Origin: Thermoleophilaceae bacterium
Lineage (GTDB): Bacteria; Actinomycetota; Thermoleophilia; Solirubrobacterales; Thermoleophilaceae
Assembly: GCA_013696905.1 (NCBI GenBank)
Contig: JACCXP010000111.1
Span: 1 to 7,604, forward strand
Direction of reading: 5' to 3'
Length of the DNA stretch: 7,604 nt
Position 1 is the stretch's first letter; the number at the start of each line of letters is the position of its first letter. The translations under genes were made by a program, and so were the position numbers. Shown here piece by piece: positions 5,119-7,604 of the stretch. The notes under the pieces were generated by a model that was not told the origin of the DNA, did not search any database, and worked only from the letters and a program-made list of their open reading frames with translations.

Positions 5119-7033
5119 CGTAGGGGTTTCTCACGACCAGCTCCACGTTGCGATCGTCGCGCCCGCCGCGGGCATCGGCGCGACCGTCTTCGCCGTTGCC
5201 GGCGTCGGGGTCGTTGTACGAGAGCTCGCGCGAGATCGAGGCCAGACGCTGAGGCGACTGCCCGGCCGCCCCTTGACCGCCCGCAGGCGCCGGAGCGCCC
5301 CCCGGGTTCGGCGGCGCGCTGTGGTCGATCATCGTCGCGAAGATCGATAGGTTGCCGTCGGCGTTGTCGACGAGGTCGAGCGTCCGCGACTGCTGGGGCC
5401 AGTCGATGTGAGCAGCGGTGGTGAGCTCCCAGAAGCCGCCCTCCGCCGGGCCGGTGCCGGGGCGGCGCTCGTTCGGGGCGACCCGGTTGAGGTGCTCGTG
5501 GCCGACCACGAACCCGACAACGCTGCGGTGGCGCAGGAACAGGCAGCGCAGCGTCTCGTCGGGCGTCGGGGGAGTAGCCGGGTCGGTCAGCACGCACGGG
5601 CGCGGGGTCGGCTCGCCCGAGGCCTTCTCCCCGTAGTGGACCTGCGGGTCGTAGTCGCCGCCCTGGTCGCCGACCCCGAAGGGGCTGACCGGCGGCATGT
5701 CCATCGTGCGCAGCGAGTGGTGCGCGAAGGCCATCACGACCTCGCGCGCCGCCTCGGCCTCCACCAGCTGGCGGTGGATCCACTGGAACTGGCCCTCGTC
5801 GATGTTTCCGTTCGGCCCACCGGCCTCGGCGACCGAGTCGAGCACGAGGAAGCGCACACCCGGCTTCGGCCGGAACGCGTAGTTGCCCTGGCCGGTGGCC
5901 ACGTTCTCCGCCGTGAAGCCGTGACCGGCCGGTGTGCCGCGCGTGTTGAAGTGCTCCTGGATGTACTCGCTCTTGCGCAGCGGCTTGCGCTGAGGGTCCG
6001 GGGGCACGACCACGGCGGTGCCACCGAAGCCCTGCGGATCGGCCGCGGCGCGGATCAGCTCCGCGCTGACCGCGTCTAGGCCGGGCAGCTCCTCGGGTCG
6101 CGCGCCCGAGCCGGCGAGCCCGCGAACGGTCGACTCTGTGCCGGGCGAGAGCCTGTTCACCTTGACGCACCCCGTGGCGACCGCCTCGAGCGCCGGGTTG
6201 CGCGGCTGGTTGCCCTGCACGAGCGCGTCGTGGTTGCCGAAGATGCCGTACCACGGCAGGCCGAGGCCGGTGGCACGGAAGGGACGGTTCATGCTCTCGA
6301 ACAGCCCCGGGAAGTCGCGCACCGCGTTCGAGCGCTGCGCCTCGCGCTGGTTCTCTGCCTGGTCGGGCGAGTAGCCGGGTCCGTCCTCGTTGTCGGCGCC
6401 CGGCGTGGCGCTCGAGTCGGGCTCGTAGTACTCGTTGCCGCCGCGCACGCCGTCGTAGAGCTTGCCGTCGGGGGTGGTGCCGCAACTCCCCTCGACGCCT
6501 GAGTTCGGGTTCACCTGCGTGCCCCCGTCCATCACGTCGATCATCCAGCGGGTCTCGTTGCGCTGGGTGTTGTCGGTGTTGTCGCCGGTCGTCATCACCA
6601 GCTCGAGCCGCCGGCGCGTCGCCGGGCTCGTCGTATTGCGGATCTGCGCCGCCATCTCGTTGAGCACCTGCGGCGTGACGCCCTCGTGCGGGCGGTATGC
6701 CGAGGTGAACGGTGGCCCGAAGCGATCGAGGAACTCGACGCGCAGCGGCGACTCCTCGTCGACCACGTGCATGTCGGTGAACTGCCCGAAGAAGACGCGC
6801 GACTGGCGGCGCTGCTCACGGCCGGGGGTGGCCTGACCGAGCTCCGGACGGACGACGTACGGCTCGCCGGGCGCCGGCTCGAGCCGGTTGTCGCGGTCAC
6901 GATCCTGGATCGTGCGGACGACCGTCGTCTGCTGCGCCGCGGCGGGCGCGGCCCCCGCCGCCGTCGCGAGCGCGACAAGCGCGCAGGTGAGCAGTGCGAG
7001 GCTGCGGAGACGCGAGTGGTCCGGCTCGGTCAT
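5108..7033 (-). CDS. Secreted calcineurin-like metallophosphoesterase (resembles the TIGR03767 / PPA1498 family)
   Basis: A 641-residue phosphoesterase with a Sec-type signal peptide (basic n-region, Leu/Ala core, AAA before QQ, cleavage near residue 33), so it should act outside the membrane. The metal-binding motifs of the calcineurin fold appear in order: D87-x-H89 (FTDMHVVDEESP), GDNTDN (150-155), GNHD (266-269), AHH (H438, H439) and GHEH (511-514). The strand VVDEESPLRVEFLDR and the C-terminal ISRELSYNDPD look like the large actinobacterial metallophosphoesterase family TIGR03767; that match is from memory. The substrate is unknown; a phosphomonoester or diester is expected. ATG at 7033 is chosen for GGAGGAG 5 nt upstream and the signal peptide that follows. 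An in-frame ATG at 7066 overlaps the upstream stop as ATGA, so coupling with the glycosidase is likely either way. The C-terminal tail is Gly/Asp/Arg-rich. Confidence 0.93.
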   Translation of the reverse strand: MTEPDHSRLRSLALLTCALVALATAAGAAPAAAQQTTVVRTIQDRDRDNRLEPAPGEPYVVRPELGQATPGREQRRQSRVFFGQFTDMHVVDEESPLRVEFLDRFGPPFTSAYRPHEGVTPQVLNEMAAQIRNTTSPATRRRLELVMTTGDNTDNTQRNETRWMIDVMDGGTQVNPNSGVEGSCGTTPDGKLYDGVRGGNEYYEPDSSATPGADNEDGPGYSPDQAENQREAQRSNAVRDFPGLFESMNRPFRATGLGLPWYGIFGNHDALVQGNQPRNPALEAVATGCVKVNRLSPGTESTVRGLAGSGARPEELPGLDAVSAELIRAAADPQGFGGTAVVVPPDPQRKPLRKSEYIQEHFNTRGTPAGHGFTAENVATGQGNYAFRPKPGVRFLVLDSVAEAGGPNGNIDEGQFQWIHRQLVEAEAAREVVMAFAHHSLRTMDMPPVSPFGVGDQGGDYDPQVHYGEKASGEPTPRPCVLTDPATPPTPDETLRCLFLRHRSVVGFVVGHEHLNRVAPNERRPGTGPAEGGFWELTTAAHIDWPQQSRTLDLVDNADGNLSIFATMIDHSAPPNPGGAPAPAGGQGAAGQSPQRLASISRELSYNDPDAGNGEDGRADARGGRDDRNVELVVRNPYGGG

Positions 7034-7038
7034 CGTCT

Positions 7039-7045
7039 CTCCTCC
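7039..7045 (-). promoter_or_regulatory. Ribosome binding site of the metallophosphoesterase gene
   Basis: GGAGGAG, 5 nt before ATG at 7033. It favours this start over the in-frame ATG at 7066 and over any longer extension. Confidence 0.7.
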
Positions 7046-7062
7046 GGGCGCGAGCCCGACTG

Positions 7063-7604
7063 TCATCGTGGTGTGATCACGAGCGCGTCGCCGAGCGGCC
7101 GCTCGCCGGTGCTGTCGGAGGGCGTGCTCACGAGCGCCGACCCGACCGTCATCCCCGTCGAGCCGCCGCCGTCGAGGTTGACGCCGTCGCTCGCCCCGAG
7201 CGCGCGCAGCACGCCAGCGCTCTCCTCGAAGCTCGCACCGACGCTCACGCCCGGCCGCCGCCCGTCGATCGCGACGAGCACCAGGTCGCCGTCGCGCCTG
7301 ACGCCGGCGAGCGTGCGCGGATTGCGGCGAACGCCGAAGCGGTAGAAGAACTCCGGGCTCTCGGGCCAGTGGAAGCCCTCGGCGAAGGCGGTGATGCGCG
7401 CGGATCCGCCTTGCAGCAGCCGCGGTCCGCCGTTGATCACGTCGACCGGACCGGAGAGCGGCTCGCGACCGGCACTGATCCGGGCGCTGACCGCAAGCGT
7501 TCGACCGGCGACGGCGTGCCGGTGCAGCCACTCGGCGCCGTCGCCCGTGCCGGCGAGGACAGAGCCGGCGGCGGGGATCGGCCCACCGCGGGCCGGCCGG
7601 ACGG
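7063..7604 (-). CDS. Phosphodiester glycosidase family protein (NAGPA-like), C-terminal part
   Basis: The frame is open from the window edge to a TGA at 7063, giving the last 180 residues; the 5' end is outside. The signature DGVNLDGGGSTGM (codons at 7150-7188) is the hallmark of the NAGPA/DUF2233 fold, named for the enzyme that removes N-acetylglucosamine from a phosphodiester. Other family-like segments are DVINGGPRLLQGG, RRNPRTLAGVRRDGDLVLVAIDGR and a short VITPR terminus. The upstream part (PIPAAGSVLAGTGDGAEWL) agrees with the family, so the internal GTG at 7440 is not the true start. The probable role is hydrolysis of a sugar-phosphodiester, possibly in cell-surface polymers, which fits a phosphate-scavenging locus; the actual substrate is unknown. 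The stop overlaps or lies 29 bp before the metallophosphoesterase start, so the two are probably cotranscribed. Confidence 0.9.
   Translation of the reverse strand, partial: VRPARGGPIPAAGSVLAGTGDGAEWLHRHAVAGRTLAVSARISAGREPLSGPVDVINGGPRLLQGGSARITAFAEGFHWPESPEFFYRFGVRRNPRTLAGVRRDGDLVLVAIDGRRPGVSVGASFEESAGVLRALGASDGVNLDGGGSTGMTVGSALVSTPSDSTGERPLGDALVITPR

Noticed and set aside
5073..6485. 470-codon minus-strand frame inside the metallophosphoesterase gene
   Set aside because: Arg/Ala-rich low-complexity product in a shifted frame; the true frame carries all the metal-binding motifs.
7034..7531. N-terminal extension of the metallophosphoesterase frame upstream of 7033
   Set aside because: It overlaps the glycosidase gene in another frame, is Arg-rich, and would bury the signal peptide; a strong ribosome site marks 7033.

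Overview
The window is about 7.6 kb of very G+C-rich DNA with every recognisable gene on the minus strand. Codon use, TTG/GTG starts, overlapping genes and the protein families suggest a high-GC actinobacterium. A Thermoleophilia/Solirubrobacterales-type organism is my best guess, but that is inference. The content is a phosphate-acquisition locus. No RNA gene, mobile element or CRISPR array was seen.

Reading in the direction of transcription (high to low coordinates): a phosphodiester glycosidase (NAGPA-like) whose 5' end lies outside the window; a secreted calcineurin-like metallophosphoesterase; an 81-bp gap; a small stand-alone winged-helix regulator of the OmpR/PhoB DNA-binding type with no receiver domain; a 140-bp gap; then pstS, pstC, pstA, pstB, a lipoprotein of unknown function and the start of a zinc-ribbon protein. 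From pstS onward the genes are packed with 0 to 17-bp gaps or with 4- and 13-bp overlaps, so they look like one operon. The first two genes look like another.

The most notable signal is in the two gaps. Each carries a tandem array of 11-bp units: three before pstS and four before the regulator. All seven share an invariant T at position 4 and an invariant C at position 7, with a GTTCACC-like core. The two arrays share a 22-bp block with 18 identities. The 11-bp period and core resemble the PHO boxes bound by PhoB/PhoP-family wHTH proteins. The simplest model is that the receiver-less regulator (or a distant PhoP) controls both itself and the Pst transporter.

As a system: secreted enzymes would release phosphate from phosphodiesters and phosphomonoesters, PstS would capture it, PstC/PstA would form the channel and PstB would power import. 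phoU, which often follows pstB, is absent here. A lipoprotein gene with a 4-bp overlap takes its place.
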